From Tsuneonella dongtanensis (lineage in GTDB: Bacteria; Pseudomonadota; Alphaproteobacteria; Sphingomonadales; Sphingomonadaceae): a stretch of DNA of 64,000 bases. The translations under genes and the position numbers were made by a program. A model generated the notes under the pieces. That model was not told where the DNA came from. It saw only the letters and a program-made list of their open reading frames with translations, and made no database searches. Positions 27,582 through 37,825 of the stretch are shown here, in pieces (positions within the stretch are counted from its first letter, which is position 1; each line of letters begins with the position of its first letter). The stretch lies in the NCBI RefSeq assembly GCF_001698205.1, contig NZ_CP016591.1:1054001-1118000 (forward strand), written 5' to 3'.

Positions 27582-29900
27582 ATGTTCGACACCAAGACTG
27601 TATCGCTGGAGTGGGGCGGCAAGACCCTCACTCTGGAAACCGGCCGCATTGCCCGTCAGGCAGACGGCGCGGTCCTCGCCACGTACGGCGAAACCGTAGT
27701 GCTTTGCGCGGTCACCGCCGCCAAGAGCGTCAAGGAAGGGCAGGACTTCTTCCCGCTGACCGTCCACTACCAGGAAAAGTTCTCGTCGGCCGGGCGCATC
27801 CCGGGCGGCTTCTTCAAGCGCGAGCGCGGGGCGACCGAAAAGGAAACGCTGACCAGCCGCCTGATCGACCGTCCGGTCCGTCCGCTGTTCCCGGAAGGGT
27901 TCTACAACGAGATCAACGTCATCGCGCAGGTCTTCAGCTATGACGGCGAGTGCGAGCCCGACGTGCTGGCGATGATCGCCGCTTCGGCCGCGCTGACCAT
28001 TTCGGGCGTTCCCTTCATGGGCCCGATCGGCGCGTGCCGCGTCGGCTTCAAGGATGGCGAGTACATCCTCAATCCGAAGCAGACGACCGCGCTGACCGAC
28101 GGCGGTCGCCTCGACCTCGTCGTCGCCGCCACGCACGACGCGGTGATGATGGTGGAATCGGAAGCCAAGGAACTGACCGAGCAGGAAATGCTCGGTGCGG
28201 TTGCTTTCGCGCACGACAGCATCCGTCCCGTCGTGAAGGCGATCATCGATCTGGCCGAGCAGGCCGCCAAGGATCCGTGGGAAGTCGCCTCGCAGGACGG
28301 CAACGCCGACATGAAGTCGGCCATCAAGGCGATGATCGGCGACGACATCGCTGCGGCCTACAAGACCACCAGCAAGTCCGATCGCTCCGACATGCTCAAT
28401 GCCGCCCGCGACAAGGTCAAGGCGCACTACGCCTCGGACGAGTTCGACGGCCAGGCGCGCATGACCGCGATCAAGCTGACCAAGAAGATCGAGGCCGACA
28501 TCGTGCGCGGCGCGATCCTGAAGGACGGCACCCGCATCGACGGCCGCAAGCTCGACCAGGTTCGCCCGATCGAGGCGATGGTCGGCGTGCTGCCGCGTGC
28601 GCACGGTTCGTCGCTGTTCACCCGCGGCGAGACGCAGGCGCTCTGCTCGACCACGCTCGGAACCAAGGAATCCGAGCAGATGATCGACGGGCTCGAGGGC
28701 CTGACCTACGAGCGCTTTATGCTGCACTACAACTTCCCGCCGTACTCGGTCGGTGAAGTCGGTCGCTTCGGCGCTCCGTCGCGTCGCGACACCGGCCACG
28801 GCAAGCTTGCCTGGCGCGCGCTGCACAATGTGCTGCCGAGCCACGACGAGTTCCCGTACACGATCCGCGTCCTGTCGGACATCACCGAGTCGAACGGCTC
28901 GAGCTCGATGGCGACCGTCTGCGGCGGCTGCCTTAGCATGATGGACGCCGGCGTTCCGATCGAACGCCCGGTCAGCGGCATCGCGATGGGCCTGATCCTG
29001 GAAGGCGAGGACTTCGCGGTCCTTTCCGACATCCTGGGCGACGAGGACCACCTCGGCGACATGGACTTCAAGGTTGCAGGCACCGAGGCTGGCATCACCA
29101 CGATGCAGATGGACATAAAGGTCGCCGGCATCACGCAGGAGATCATGGGCAAGGCGCTCGAGCAGGCCAAGGCCGGGCGCACGCACATCCTGGGTGAGAT
29201 GCAGAAGGCCCTCGGCGCCGCGCGCACCGAGCTTTCGGCGCACGCACCGCGCATCGAGACCATGCAGATCGACAAGTCGAAGATCCGCGACGTCATCGGC
29301 ACCGGGGGCAAGGTGATCCGCGAGATCGTCGCCGAGACGGGCGCGAAGGTCGACATCGACGACGAAGGGATCATCAAGATCAGCTCGTCGGATCTCAGCC
29401 AGATCGAGGCGGCACGCAAGTGGATCGCCGGGATCGTGGAAGAGGCCGAGGTCGGCAAGATCTACAACGGCAAGGTCGTCAACATCGTCGACTTCGGCGC
29501 GTTCGTGAACTTCATGGGCGGCAAGGACGGTCTCGTCCACGTCTCCGAGATGCGGAACGAGCGGGTCGAGAAGCCGACCGACGTCGTGTCGGAAGGCCAG
29601 GAAGTGAAGGTCAAGGTCCTCGAGATCGATCCGCGCGGCAAGGTTCGCCTGTCGATGCGCGTGGTCGACCAGGAAACCGGCGAGGAGCTGGAGGACACCC
29701 GTCCCCCGCGCGAACCCCGCCCGGACCGTGGTGACCGTGGCGGCGACCGTCGCGGACCGCGCGGCGGCGGCGACCGTGGTGGCCGCGGCGATCGCGGTCC
29801 GCGCCGTGACGGTGGCGATCGCGGCCCCCGCCGGGAACGCGACGATCGTCCCCGCGAAGGCGGCGGCGAGAGCCACATTCCGGACTTCCTGAAGGACTGA
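27582..29900 (+). CDS. pnp: Polynucleotide phosphorylase
   Basis: PNPase degrades RNA 3' to 5' by phosphorolysis and is part of the degradosome. The 772-residue product starts at ATG 27582 after AAGGA. It has two RNase PH-like domains ([47 protein letters not shown]-like [15 protein letters not shown]), a KH domain ([20 protein letters not shown]) and an S1 domain ([20 protein letters not shown]). The tail is rich in Arg-Gly/Asp-Arg repeats, an RGG-like extension that may add RNA or RNase E contacts. Confidence 0.98.
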   Translation: MFDTKTVSLEWGGKTLTLETGRIARQADGAVLATYGETVVLCAVTAAKSVKEGQDFFPLTVHYQEKFSSAGRIPGGFFKRERGATEKETLTSRLIDRPVRPLFPEGFYNEINVIAQVFSYDGECEPDVLAMIAASAALTISGVPFMGPIGACRVGFKDGEYILNPKQTTALTDGGRLDLVVAATHDAVMMVESEAKELTEQEMLGAVAFAHDSIRPVVKAIIDLAEQAAKDPWEVASQDGNADMKSAIKAMIGDDIAAAYKTTSKSDRSDMLNAARDKVKAHYASDEFDGQARMTAIKLTKKIEADIVRGAILKDGTRIDGRKLDQVRPIEAMVGVLPRAHGSSLFTRGETQALCSTTLGTKESEQMIDGLEGLTYERFMLHYNFPPYSVGEVGRFGAPSRRDTGHGKLAWRALHNVLPSHDEFPYTIRVLSDITESNGSSSMATVCGGCLSMMDAGVPIERPVSGIAMGLILEGEDFAVLSDILGDEDHLGDMDFKVAGTEAGITTMQMDIKVAGITQEIMGKALEQAKAGRTHILGEMQKALGAARTELSAHAPRIETMQIDKSKIRDVIGTGGKVIREIVAETGAKVDIDDEGIIKISSSDLSQIEAARKWIAGIVEEAEVGKIYNGKVVNIVDFGAFVNFMGGKDGLVHVSEMRNERVEKPTDVVSEGQEVKVKVLEIDPRGKVRLSMRVVDQETGEELEDTRPPREPRPDRGDRGGDRRGPRGGGDRGGRGDRGPRRDGGDRGPRRERDDRPREGGGESHIPDFLKD

Positions 29901-29917
29901 TCCGGTCTGTCGAGGTC

Positions 29918-29955
29918 AAGGGGCCGTCGGAGCGATCCGGCGGCCCTTTCCTTTT
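29918..29955 (+). terminator. Rho-independent terminator after pnp
   Basis: A GC-rich, nearly perfect hairpin (AAGGGGCCGTCGGA, loop GCGA, TCCGGCGGCCCTTT) is followed by CCTTTTG. It lies 17 bases after the pnp stop and before the next gene. Confidence 0.8.
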
Positions 29956-29981
29956 GCGCGCCATGCTGCGAGGGCGCGCGC

Positions 29982-30692
29982 ATGATCCCGCGCGAAACCC
30001 TTGCCACGGCCCGCATTCCCGGCGGCGACACGCTGACGCTTGTGCGCCACGGCACCGACCACGTCGTGATGCTCGGCAGGGACGAGCTGATGGGCACACG
30101 CATGCGGTTCTCCGAAGAGCAACTCGCCGAGTTGACCATCGCCGAGCTGTCCACCGACGCGCCGCGCTTGCTGATCGGCGGTTACGGAATGGGTTTCACA
30201 CTGCGCGCGGCATTGGGAAAGCTGGGTCCGAAGGGCCGCGTCACGGTCGCCGAGATCGTGCCCGAGATCGTCGAATGGGCGAAGGGCCCGTTGGCGCACC
30301 TCACCGGCGACAGCCTCGACGATCCGCGGGCGACGATCGAGCTGTGCGACGTAGCCGCCCTGATCGATGACGCGGTCGACGGAACCTTGCCGCGCTGGGA
30401 TGCAATACTGCTCGACGTCGACAACGGTCCCGACGGGATCGTGCGGACAGGAAACGAGCGGCTCTATACCCGCACCGGACTTGCCCGCGCGCGCGACGCA
30501 CTGAACCCCGGCGGCGTGCTGGCGGTCTGGTCGGCCGCGCCCGACCCCAAGTTTGCCCGGCGCCTGAAGGATGCCGGGTTCGCGGTCGACGAGCGCACCG
30601 TGCGCGCGCGACCGAACAACAAGGGACCGCGCCACACTATCTGGTTCGCCCGCTCGGGGTCATCGAACCTATCGGCCTCTAACGCGAGCTAA
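29982..30692 (+). CDS. Spermidine synthase-like methyltransferase-fold protein
   Basis: The 236-residue product has the Rossmann core of polyamine aminopropyltransferases: LLIGGYGMGFTLRAAL (nucleotide-binding Gly loop), VTVAEIVPEIVEWAKG, then WDAILLDVDNGPDG and GGVLAVWSAAPDPKFARRLK. It is shorter than SpeE and lacks the N-terminal beta domain. These 'SpeE-like' proteins are common in sphingomonads and their substrate is unknown, so I give no symbol. Start ATG 29982 (MIPRETLATARIPGG). Confidence 0.8.
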   Translation: MIPRETLATARIPGGDTLTLVRHGTDHVVMLGRDELMGTRMRFSEEQLAELTIAELSTDAPRLLIGGYGMGFTLRAALGKLGPKGRVTVAEIVPEIVEWAKGPLAHLTGDSLDDPRATIELCDVAALIDDAVDGTLPRWDAILLDVDNGPDGIVRTGNERLYTRTGLARARDALNPGGVLAVWSAAPDPKFARRLKDAGFAVDERTVRARPNNKGPRHTIWFARSGSSNLSASNAS

Positions 30693-30800
30693 CCGAGCAC
30701 CCCTTTTTCAAAGATCGAAGGTCGATGATGACGGTCGAAAATGGTAAAGTATTTGCTAAATAACATGTAAAACCGCCGAGGAAAAATAGATTCCTATTGA

Positions 30801-30823
30801 GATACTTCGAATTCGATAGTATC
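30801..30823. promoter_or_regulatory. Inverted repeat upstream of the peptidase/inhibitor pair (candidate operator)
   Basis: GATACT (30801-30806), the inner palindrome TCGAATTCGA, one T, then AGTATC (30818-30823) form a nearly perfect 23-bp dyad. A second repeat, CTCGAA at 30833-30838 with TTCGAG at 30849-30854, lies just downstream. Both sit in the AT-rich 336-base gap before the C1 peptidase gene, otherwise free of coding sequence. An operator or promoter region is inferred. Confidence 0.45.
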
Positions 30824-31028
30824 ATTTGCAGACTCGAAGACTTTTATATTCGAGCAATTGCACAACACATCGGTCGCCATCGCCCTGCATCCGGAACAGC
30901 CCGGGTGTAGATCAAGTCGCGTGCGCATTTCGCGCTCGCGATGGTTCGCCGGAGATCCGGACCGCCCCTGGACGCGACCTGTTCTGGGCGCGCCGGCGTT
31001 CGCCCGGTTTCGAGGGAAGGAACCAGTC

Positions 31029-32717
31029 ATGGCCAAAGTCGATATCGCCGCAGTCCAGACCAAGATCGTCGAAAAGCAGGCCCGATGGCAGGCCCGCGCG
31101 AACACGATCACGCAGTTGAGCGACGCCGCGCGCAAGCGGATGCTGGGCGTCGTCGTCGACCAGGCCGAACTGGCCAGGGAAGTCGCCGCAGCCAAGCCCC
31201 CCGCGGCGCGTGCGAACGCACCGGAAGCGCCTGGCGCGCCCGGCTTTGCGCCTGCGGTGGATTGGCGCAATCGCAACGGCAACCACGTGACCTCGGTGAA
31301 GGACCAAGGCGGCTGCGGATCCTGCGTGAGCTTTTGCACGACTGCCCTCACGGAATCGATGGCTTCGATCGAAAAGGGGCAGAAGCTCGATCTGTCCGAA
31401 GCGGACCTGCACTTCTGTTCGAGCCACGGAGCCAACTGTAGCGGATGGTGGCCGAACAACGCGCTCGGCGAGATCAAGAACCGGGGGATCGTCGACGAGG
31501 CGAGTTTTCCCTACTCTTCAGCCTTCACCGGCTCCGGCGGGGCTCCGGTCTGCAAGAACGTCGCCAACCGAGACGACAAGGCGGTCAAGATCACCAATTT
31601 CGGCGCGCTTTCGAGTGCGACCGATCGCAAGAACCACTTGACCAATGTCGGGCCATGCTCGGCGGTGATCGAGGTCTACAACGATTTCTTCGCCTACAGT
31701 TCGGGCGTGTACAGCCACGTCAGCGGAGCGCTCGCGGGCCTGCACTGTGTGCTCGTGATCGGCTATTCGGAGGTCGATCGCTGCTGGATTTGCAAGAATA
31801 GCTGGGGCGCCGGATGGGGCGATGGCGGCTATTTCCGGATCGCCTACGGCCAGTGCGGGATTGACACCACCTATCCCTTCCACTGGGCGACCGGAGTCAA
31901 GATACCCGGCGGCAAGTGGTCTGGCTGGGAGGATCTCGGCGGCATCATCACGTCGCGCCCGCAGGCGGTTTCGTGGGCGAAGGATCGGATCGACGTCTTC
32001 GCCCGGGGACTCGACTCGGCGGTCTGGCACCGCTGGTGGGACGGCGCCGGCTGGCGGGGGTGGGAAAGCTTGGGCGGACTCATCCACGGTGCTCCGGCTG
32101 CTGCGAGCTGGGCGAGCGGACGGCTCGACATCTTCGGCATCGGCACCGATCACAAGCTCTATCACAAGTGGTTCCAGGGTGGCTGGTCGGGCTGGGGAAG
32201 CCTGGGCGGCTTCCTGACCTCTGAGCCTGCCGCCGTCTCATGGGGACCCAACCGCATCGACGTGTTCGCGCGCGGCGGAGACAATTGCATGTGGCACCTG
32301 TGGTGGGACGGCGCGCGCTGGAACGGGTGGGAGAATCTCGGCGGCCAGCTCTCGTCGGCTCCGGCTGTCTGCTCGTGGGGTGCGAACCGCCTCGACTGCT
32401 TCGTACGCGGGCTCGATTGCCAGCTGCATCACAAGTGGTGGGACGGCAGCCGCTGGAGCAACTGGGAGGCACTCGGCGGGATCCTTACCGACGCGCCCGC
32501 CGCCGAAAGCTGGGGTCCGAACCGCATCGACGTGTTCGTGCCGGGCACGAACTTCCATATGTTCCACAAGTGGTGGGACGGAACGAAGTGGAACGGTTAC
32601 GAGGACCTCGGCGGAGTGCTCAGTTCGGGCGTGGGAGTGTCGTCGTGGGCGGCCAAGCGCCTCGATACGTTCGTCATGGGCACAGACAGCCACATGTATC
32701 ACAAATGGTACGCCTGA
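31029..32717 (+). CDS. Papain-like (C1) cysteine peptidase fused to a PLL/DUF346-type lectin-like propeller
   Basis: The start is ATG 31029 after GGAAGG; 562 residues. After a helical N-terminal region of about 75 residues comes a complete papain core: Gln93 and Cys99 in [12 protein letters not shown], His239 in [11 protein letters not shown] and Asn257 in [15 protein letters not shown]. Residues from about 295 to the end hold six repeats of about 45 residues with SWxxxRIDVFxxG, HKWWDGxxWxxWExLGG, like the DUF346/PLL (Photorhabdus lectin) propeller that binds glycans. No signal peptide is evident. The gene directly downstream resembles a chagasin-type inhibitor of this peptidase class. An effector or secreted predation/defence enzyme is inference. 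Confidence 0.9.
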   Translation: MAKVDIAAVQTKIVEKQARWQARANTITQLSDAARKRMLGVVVDQAELAREVAAAKPPAARANAPEAPGAPGFAPAVDWRNRNGNHVTSVKDQGGCGSCVSFCTTALTESMASIEKGQKLDLSEADLHFCSSHGANCSGWWPNNALGEIKNRGIVDEASFPYSSAFTGSGGAPVCKNVANRDDKAVKITNFGALSSATDRKNHLTNVGPCSAVIEVYNDFFAYSSGVYSHVSGALAGLHCVLVIGYSEVDRCWICKNSWGAGWGDGGYFRIAYGQCGIDTTYPFHWATGVKIPGGKWSGWEDLGGIITSRPQAVSWAKDRIDVFARGLDSAVWHRWWDGAGWRGWESLGGLIHGAPAAASWASGRLDIFGIGTDHKLYHKWFQGGWSGWGSLGGFLTSEPAAVSWGPNRIDVFARGGDNCMWHLWWDGARWNGWENLGGQLSSAPAVCSWGANRLDCFVRGLDCQLHHKWWDGSRWSNWEALGGILTDAPAAESWGPNRIDVFVPGTNFHMFHKWWDGTKWNGYEDLGGVLSSGVGVSSWAAKRLDTFVMGTDSHMYHKWYA

Positions 32718-32745
32718 TACGGTAACGGCGCAAAGGGATCTCGCG

Positions 32746-33042
32746 ATGCTCGAAACCGCCTCTGCCCTGGTGATGGCTGTTGGAAGCGTGGAATCGCTCG
32801 ATCTGGAAAGGCAGGGGGTCGGCGGATACGTCTGGTCGATCCCCGACCTTCCGCCCGGGCTCGAGCTTGCAGGAGAGCCGCAACAAGCAGCGGTTGCCGG
32901 CGGGATCGGAGAGGGGGCGGTGTTCCATGTCCCGCTGCGGGCGACAGCGGCGGGACACTACGTCATCGTGGCCGAACGGCGCAGGCCCTGGGGCGCGGGA
33001 GAACCCGCCGAGCGCCGGACGATCTCGATCGACGTTGCCTAG
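32746..33042 (+). CDS. Chagasin-like (I42 family) cysteine peptidase inhibitor candidate
   Basis: Chagasin-type proteins are small Ig-fold inhibitors that block papain-like peptidases with three loops. The 98-residue product shows the same order: GVGGYVWSIPDL at the place of the NPTTGYxW loop, a Gly loop GGIGEGAVFHVPL, and ERRRPWGAG for the conserved RPW loop, then an ISIDV end strand. The first loop lacks the NPTT. It starts 28 bases after the C1 peptidase gene with AAAGGGA upstream, so the two are one operon. No signal peptide is seen, which suits an inhibitor that protects the producer's cytoplasm. Similarity judged by eye. Confidence 0.65.
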   Translation: MLETASALVMAVGSVESLDLERQGVGGYVWSIPDLPPGLELAGEPQQAAVAGGIGEGAVFHVPLRATAAGHYVIVAERRRPWGAGEPAERRTISIDVA

Positions 33043-33560
33043 CTGGCGATGCGCACCCGGCCCATGAAGTCGCGCTTGCCGACTGGCACGCCCTTCATCC
33101 GGAGGATGTCGTAAGCGGTCGCGCAGTGGAAATAGAAGTTGGGCTGGCTGAAGCTCAGCAGGAAATCCTCCGCCTTGAATTCCATGCCGTTGCCGCGGAA
33201 CTCGAAGCGCATCGGCTGGCCCATGAAGCCTTCCATTTCGTCCTCGGTCAGCGCTTTCATCGCCTCGACCGCGCTCGCCAGCTTCGTGCGCAGGGCCTCG
33301 AAGCTGTCCGGCGGGGGATTGAGGTCGGGCGAATATACGCCCTTGCGAATGCCTTCGATGGAGCCCTGGGTGTGCTCCGCGACGCACTTTACCTGATACG
33401 AGAACGGCAGCATGTCTTCGATGATGCGCGTGCCGATCAGGTCGGCCTCGGGGCACCCGCTCTCACCGCACCACTTCTCGGCGGTATCGACGAGGTGGCG
33501 GGCAGTGCCCAGCATCTGCAGCGCGCTGGGCACGTAGGCGGCGTGAAGCGAAAGCGGCAT
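33039..33560 (-). CDS. DUF1993 family protein
   Basis: The 173-residue product has the features of DUF1993, a DinB-like four-helix family of unknown function. It starts SLHAAYVPSALQMLGTARHL, contains IEDMLPFSYQVKCVAEHTQG and ends with LLSFSQPNFYFHCATAYDIL and a basic tail. It is convergent with the inhibitor gene and shares CTAG at 33039-33042 as the two stop codons. The gcrA terminator lies upstream. Confidence 0.88.
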   Translation of the reverse strand: MPLSLHAAYVPSALQMLGTARHLVDTAEKWCGESGCPEADLIGTRIIEDMLPFSYQVKCVAEHTQGSIEGIRKGVYSPDLNPPPDSFEALRTKLASAVEAMKALTEDEMEGFMGQPMRFEFRGNGMEFKAEDFLLSFSQPNFYFHCATAYDILRMKGVPVGKRDFMGRVRIAS

Positions 33561-33581
33561 CGGTCTCTCCCTTGAACAAAA

Positions 33582-33609
33582 GGCCCGGCAATCTCGCGAC
33601 TGCCGGGCC
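33582..33609 (-). terminator. Rho-independent terminator of gcrA
   Basis: A 9-bp perfect stem (GGCCCGGCA at 33582-33590 with TGCCGGGCC at 33601-33609) is followed on the minus strand by TTTTGTT. It lies 15 bases after the gcrA stop and before the DUF1993 start. Confidence 0.82.
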
Positions 33610-33624
33610 CCATGGTAATCTGGT

Positions 33625-34308
33625 CTAACGGACCCGCGGTCCGCCGAACGGAAGCGGCGGAGGAGGGCGGCGCGCGCCGCGCGGCAGCTGCGCCTGGTAG
33701 GCGCGCCCGCAATGCTCGACGCAATAGGGGAAACCGGGGTTCACCGCCTGTCCGCAGAAATGAAAGTCGGGCTCGCCGGGATGGCCCATGGGCCAGCGGC
33801 AAACCTTGTCCGACAGGTCGAGCAGGCTCGTCTTGTCAGCGATTTCCGGGCTCGGCTTGGCGGGCACGAGGCGGCGCGGCGGCGCGGGCGGTATCGGCGC
33901 CTGCTGGTCGCCAGGGCCCTGGCGCAGGAAGCCGCCGGGTCCGACCGAGACGATCTTGGGCAGATCGGGCGTCGGATTGGGCAGCGGCTGGCTGGGAATG
34001 TCGGACCGCGGGGCTGGGCGCGCTTCCGCTGCGGGCGCAGTCGGTGCCGGGGCAGGGCGCGGCGGCGCCACAGGCGCTGCGGCCTTCTTGACGGGCGCCT
34101 TGGCGATGGGAGCAGCGGCCTTCTTCGCCTCGGGCTTGTCCTCGTTCGGCTTGACCGGGGAAGGGCGTGCCTTGAGGCCAAGCCGGTGCGCCTTGCCGAT
34201 CACTGCATTGCGGCTGACTCCGCCCAGTTCGTCGGCGATCTGGCTGGCGGTCGAACCGCCTTCCCACATCTTCTTCAGCGTCGCGATGCGTTCGTCTGTC
34301 CAGCTCAT
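33625..34308 (-). CDS. gcrA: GcrA cell cycle regulator
   Basis: GcrA binds sigma-70 RNA polymerase and controls cell-cycle genes at promoters with CcrM methylation sites in alphaproteobacteria. The 227-residue product has the N-terminal DNA-binding domain MSWTDERIATLKKMWEGGST and RNAVIGKAHRLGLKAR. A long Ala/Pro linker follows, then the C-terminal sigma-interacting domain with KVCRWPMGHPGEPDFHFCG and PYCVEHCGRAYQ. The linker is longer than in Caulobacter. It is a single gene with its own terminator. Confidence 0.96.
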   Translation of the reverse strand: MSWTDERIATLKKMWEGGSTASQIADELGGVSRNAVIGKAHRLGLKARPSPVKPNEDKPEAKKAAAPIAKAPVKKAAAPVAPPRPAPAPTAPAAEARPAPRSDIPSQPLPNPTPDLPKIVSVGPGGFLRQGPGDQQAPIPPAPPRRLVPAKPSPEIADKTSLLDLSDKVCRWPMGHPGEPDFHFCGQAVNPGFPYCVEHCGRAYQAQLPRGARRPPPPLPFGGPRVR

Positions 34309-34396
34309 CGTGGGGGATCAATTCCTGTCGTTGCCGGCGCCGCCAAGCGAGTCGGACCGCTTGTCACCGGAGCCGCTTGGCCCTAGTCGCCGCGCC

Positions 34397-35266
34397 ATGG
34401 CCGATCAAGTCCAGCCCCTCGTCGAGACCGCCGCACCATCCGCGCAGCCGTTCAGGCCGCGGGGAGAGCCGGTGATCCAGGGCATCAACCGGATCGGATT
34501 GTGGAGCCTCTATATTAAGGAGGTTCGCCGGTTTCTCAAGGTGCAGACACAGACGGTATGGGCTCCGGCGGTCACCACGCTCCTTTTTCTGGTCATCTTC
34601 ACCGTCGCACTGGGCCGCGAAGGCCGCGAAGTGCTGGGGGTCTCGTTCGCCACGTTCGTCGCGCCGGGCCTCATCGTGATGGGCATGATGCAGAATGCCT
34701 TCGCGAACTCGAGCTTCAGCTTTCTTTCGGGCAAGATCCAGGGGACGATCATCGACCTGCTGATGCCTCCGCTGTCCTACGGCGAACTGATGACCGGCAT
34801 CGTCGCCGCCGCGGTGACGCGCGCGGCCATGGTCGGGACTACGGTGGGCCTTGCCATGTTGCTCTATCCCGGGGTCAGCCTCGCGATGGCGCATCCCTGG
34901 GCGGTGCTGTGGTTCGGGCTGATGGGCGCGGTCATGCTGGCGCTGATGGGCCTGATGACCTCGGTGTGGGCCGAGAAATTCGACCACGCGGCTGCGGTCA
35001 CCAACTTCGTCGTCGCGCCGCTCAGCCTGCTGTCGGGCACGTTCTACGTGATCGACAACCTCAGTCCGCTGTTTCAGGCGATCAGCCGCGCCAATCCGTT
35101 CTTCTACGTGATCAGCGGCTTCCGCTTCGGCTTTCTCGGCCAGAGCGACATCGGCAGCACCAACCTGGCTGTCCTCTGGAGCGCGGTGGGGCTGGGGGTG
35201 TTCAACCTCGTGCTCGGCGGGGCAACCTATGCGCTGCTGTGGAGCGGGTGGAAGCTGAAAAGCTAG
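34397..35266 (+). CDS. ABC-2 type transporter permease
   Basis: The 289-residue product has six hydrophobic segments and the ABC-2 family layout: a cytoplasmic N-terminus (LWSLYIKEVRRFLKVQTQTV), membrane helices from about residue 55 (VTTLLFLVIFTVALG), the IIDLLMPPLSYGELMTGIVA amphipathic segment, and the FYVIDNLSPLFQAISRANPF loop near the end. This fits permeases for polysaccharides or drugs. No ATPase gene lies next to it; the partner must be elsewhere. Start ATG 34397. Convergent with hspQ, sharing CTAG as stops. Confidence 0.92.
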   Translation: MADQVQPLVETAAPSAQPFRPRGEPVIQGINRIGLWSLYIKEVRRFLKVQTQTVWAPAVTTLLFLVIFTVALGREGREVLGVSFATFVAPGLIVMGMMQNAFANSSFSFLSGKIQGTIIDLLMPPLSYGELMTGIVAAAVTRAAMVGTTVGLAMLLYPGVSLAMAHPWAVLWFGLMGAVMLALMGLMTSVWAEKFDHAAAVTNFVVAPLSLLSGTFYVIDNLSPLFQAISRANPFFYVISGFRFGFLGQSDIGSTNLAVLWSAVGLGVFNLVLGGATYALLWSGWKLKS

Positions 35267-35646
35267 TGCGTCAGTCCGCGGCGCAGCTTGTAGCGACCGT
35301 CGGCAAAGTCATCGAACAGTTCCGGCACTTGCGGATGGTCGACCGGTCCGTTCTCGGCGTCGCCGAGAAGGTTCTGCTGGCTGACGTAGGCGACGTACGA
35401 CGAATCGCCGTTTTCGGCGAGCAGGTGGTAGAAGGGCTGGTCCTTGTGCGGACGCACCGCAGCAGGGATCGCTTCGTACCATTCGTCGCTGTTGGCGAAG
35501 ACCGGGTCGATGTCGAAGACCACGCCGCGAAAATCGAACACCCGGTGGCGGACCACCTCGCCGATCGCGAACCGCGCCCTTGCGTGGCGCGGCGCTTCGA
35601 TCGTGCGGCCTGCAGTGGCCGAAAAGAAATGCGCGCGGTCCATCAT
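35263..35646 (-). CDS. hspQ: Heat shock protein HspQ (hemimethylated-DNA-binding-like)
   Basis: HspQ is a small specificity factor of Lon, formerly YccV. The 127-residue product contains ARFAIGEVVRHRVFDFRGVV, FDIDPVFANSDEWYEAIP, then QPFYHLLAENGDSSYVAYVS and QQNLLGD, which are the family's conserved blocks. Start ATG 35646 or 35643 (no clear ribosome site). Its stop shares CTAG with the ABC permease gene. Confidence 0.93.
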   Translation of the reverse strand: MMDRAHFFSATAGRTIEAPRHARARFAIGEVVRHRVFDFRGVVFDIDPVFANSDEWYEAIPAAVRPHKDQPFYHLLAENGDSSYVAYVSQQNLLGDAENGPVDHPQVPELFDDFADGRYKLRRGLTH

Positions 35647-35800
35647 GGAGGAATATAGACCTTCGCAGATGCGAAACAAGCGGTGCTTCCCCCTCGTCCA
35701 CCGCGCGGCGCATGATCGGGTCTTGGCAAGCGCATTCCGCTCGGCTAGGCGGCGCGCTCGTTTCGGCCGGGACCGTCAGGTTCCACACGCAGGACCTCGC

Positions 35801-37118
<1,318 letters not shown>

Positions 37119-37700
37119 GTGCAGAGCATCAACTTCCACCCTGATGGATACATCAAACTGACCGCGGACTTCTTCGAGGACTGGATCATCGACAACACTT
37201 TGTCGAGCGCGATGGACCGCTTCGGCGATCCGTCCTCTCGGTCCCTGAAATGGCGCTTCCGAACGAGTGCCGCCGCCCTTGCTGCCGATGTCGCGGCGTC
37301 TGGCAGCGACTGGTCCGCCCTCTCGTTGCACCTTGCTGCCGCATCGCGCGAGGCGGGAATGGAGCAGGAAGAAGTGCCGGCGATGCTCGCCGACGCCTGG
37401 AAGTGGGGGCAGGCTAACCCGACCAGGTGGATGGCCCTGCCGCGGCGCTGGGTCTTCGACCTCGAGGCGGAGGAGTTCATCGACGTAACCAATGGCGTCA
37501 CACTCGCCGTGCCGGCGTTCGACTGGGCTTTTTCTGGCCTTTGCCCGCTGGCCGGCTGGTCGACCAGCGACTTCCTCCTGTGTGAGGGACCGGTGATCGA
37601 GGTCGACAGGGTCGAGTTTCTGGCCCCGCGTTCTGCGCGCTTCGTGCATGTGGACGATGAGGTTGTCCTGGAACTGCCGAGCGACTGGACTCTCAACTAG
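37119..37700 (+). CDS. Protein of unknown function, mobile element
   Basis: From GTG 37119, with TGGAG 7 bases upstream, the frame encodes 193 residues starting MQSINFHPDGYIKLTADFFE. It has no signal peptide or membrane helix. The middle is rich in Ala and Trp (SAALAADVAASGSDWSALSL region; WKWGQANPTRWMALPRRWVF), and the end is acidic with hydrophobic strands. I recognise no family. It is the first clear gene in the element and precedes the primase by 125 bases. Confidence 0.7.
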   Translation: MQSINFHPDGYIKLTADFFEDWIIDNTLSSAMDRFGDPSSRSLKWRFRTSAAALAADVAASGSDWSALSLHLAAASREAGMEQEEVPAMLADAWKWGQANPTRWMALPRRWVFDLEAEEFIDVTNGVTLAVPAFDWAFSGLCPLAGWSTSDFLLCEGPVIEVDRVEFLAPRSARFVHVDDEVVLELPSDWTLN

Positions 37701-37825
37701 CACTCACATTTCTCAGCCCCGCACCGGTTTGCGCTCGGGGTCACCTTTCCACCCACCGCTGCTGCTCTTCGCCGGGTGATCCTCGGCGATCGGTGGAGCT
37801 TCTCCCCAAATCGAAGGAATCTAGC

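Noticed and set aside
27579-29876. Open minus-strand frame of 765 codons opposite pnp
   Set aside because: Shadow of pnp, which is certain; no independent evidence.
30858-31028. N-terminal extension of the C1 peptidase frame upstream of ATG 31029
   Set aside because: The extension overlaps AT-rich DNA with inverted repeats, has no ribosome site and no signal peptide; ATG 31029 has GGAAGG upstream.
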